Shown here one piece after another: positions 5,147 to 5,164 of a DNA stretch of 5,164 nucleotides. A program made the position numbers and the translations under genes. Where the stretch lies: positions 1 through 5,164 of the forward strand of contig JAQVKR010000229.1 in assembly GCA_028694565.1 (NCBI GenBank), read 5' to 3'. Below the pieces are notes generated by a model that made no database searches, was not told the origin of the DNA, and was given only the letters and a program-made list of their open reading frames with translations. Position 1 is the first letter of the stretch. The number at the start of each line of letters is the position of its first letter. The DNA is from Gammaproteobacteria bacterium (GTDB taxonomy: Bacteria > Pseudomonadota > Gammaproteobacteria > DSM-26407).

Positions 5147-5164
5147 GGCGAACGGGCGGAATGG

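Overview
The window comes from a very GC-rich genome whose codon third positions are dominated by G and C. It is probably a gammaproteobacterium, perhaps a purple-sulfur or Ectothiorhodospira-like lineage. The pointers are a short DksA/TraR-family regulator, an AlkT/RubB-type rubredoxin reductase, an OxyR-like operator and classical sigma70-type promoters. The lineage is inferred from gene types only and is not certain. No rRNA, tRNA, insertion sequence, CRISPR array or phage gene is visible, and no stretch longer than 300 bases lacks a gene.

Layout. (1) Bases 1-344 hold the C-terminal end of a metallo-beta-lactamase-fold protein of the oxygen-binding di-iron type. (2) Bases 457-1380 encode a ten-helix EamA/DMT transporter behind a perfect TTGACA box and a strong RBS. 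(3) Bases 1482-1829 encode a short DksA/TraR-like zinc-finger regulator, closed by an intrinsic terminator at 1834-1865. (4) Bases 1874-3889 form the centrepiece: an OxyR-like operator, a promoter with a 9-bp dyad over its -35/-10 region, then genes for a rubrerythrin lacking its rubredoxin domain, a separate 54-residue rubredoxin, and an NAD(P)H-rubredoxin reductase. (5) Bases 3927-4343 hold a cold-shock protein gene with its own promoter, a leader of about 120 nt and a strong intrinsic terminator. (6) Bases 4364-5134, on the minus strand, encode a Mut7-C RNase-domain protein with an N-terminal ubiquitin-like domain. It converges on the cold-shock gene, and the terminator between them looks bidirectional.

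How the genes work together. The three genes of region 4 make a complete electron chain: NAD(P)H to FAD reductase, to rubredoxin, to the di-iron rubrerythrin, to hydrogen peroxide. The promoter carries a 37-bp element with the exact spacing of an OxyR tetramer site (four 4-bp boxes separated by 7 bp) that ends immediately before the -35 box. This is where a peroxide-activated regulator would be expected for a peroxide-reducing operon. A second, unidentified dyad overlaps the core promoter and suggests an additional control layer. A 24-bp perfect palindrome between the rubredoxin and reductase genes may tune their relative expression. The remaining genes look like ordinary independent housekeeping or stress genes. 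The cold-shock leader could contain a pairing-based switch over its Shine-Dalgarno sequence.
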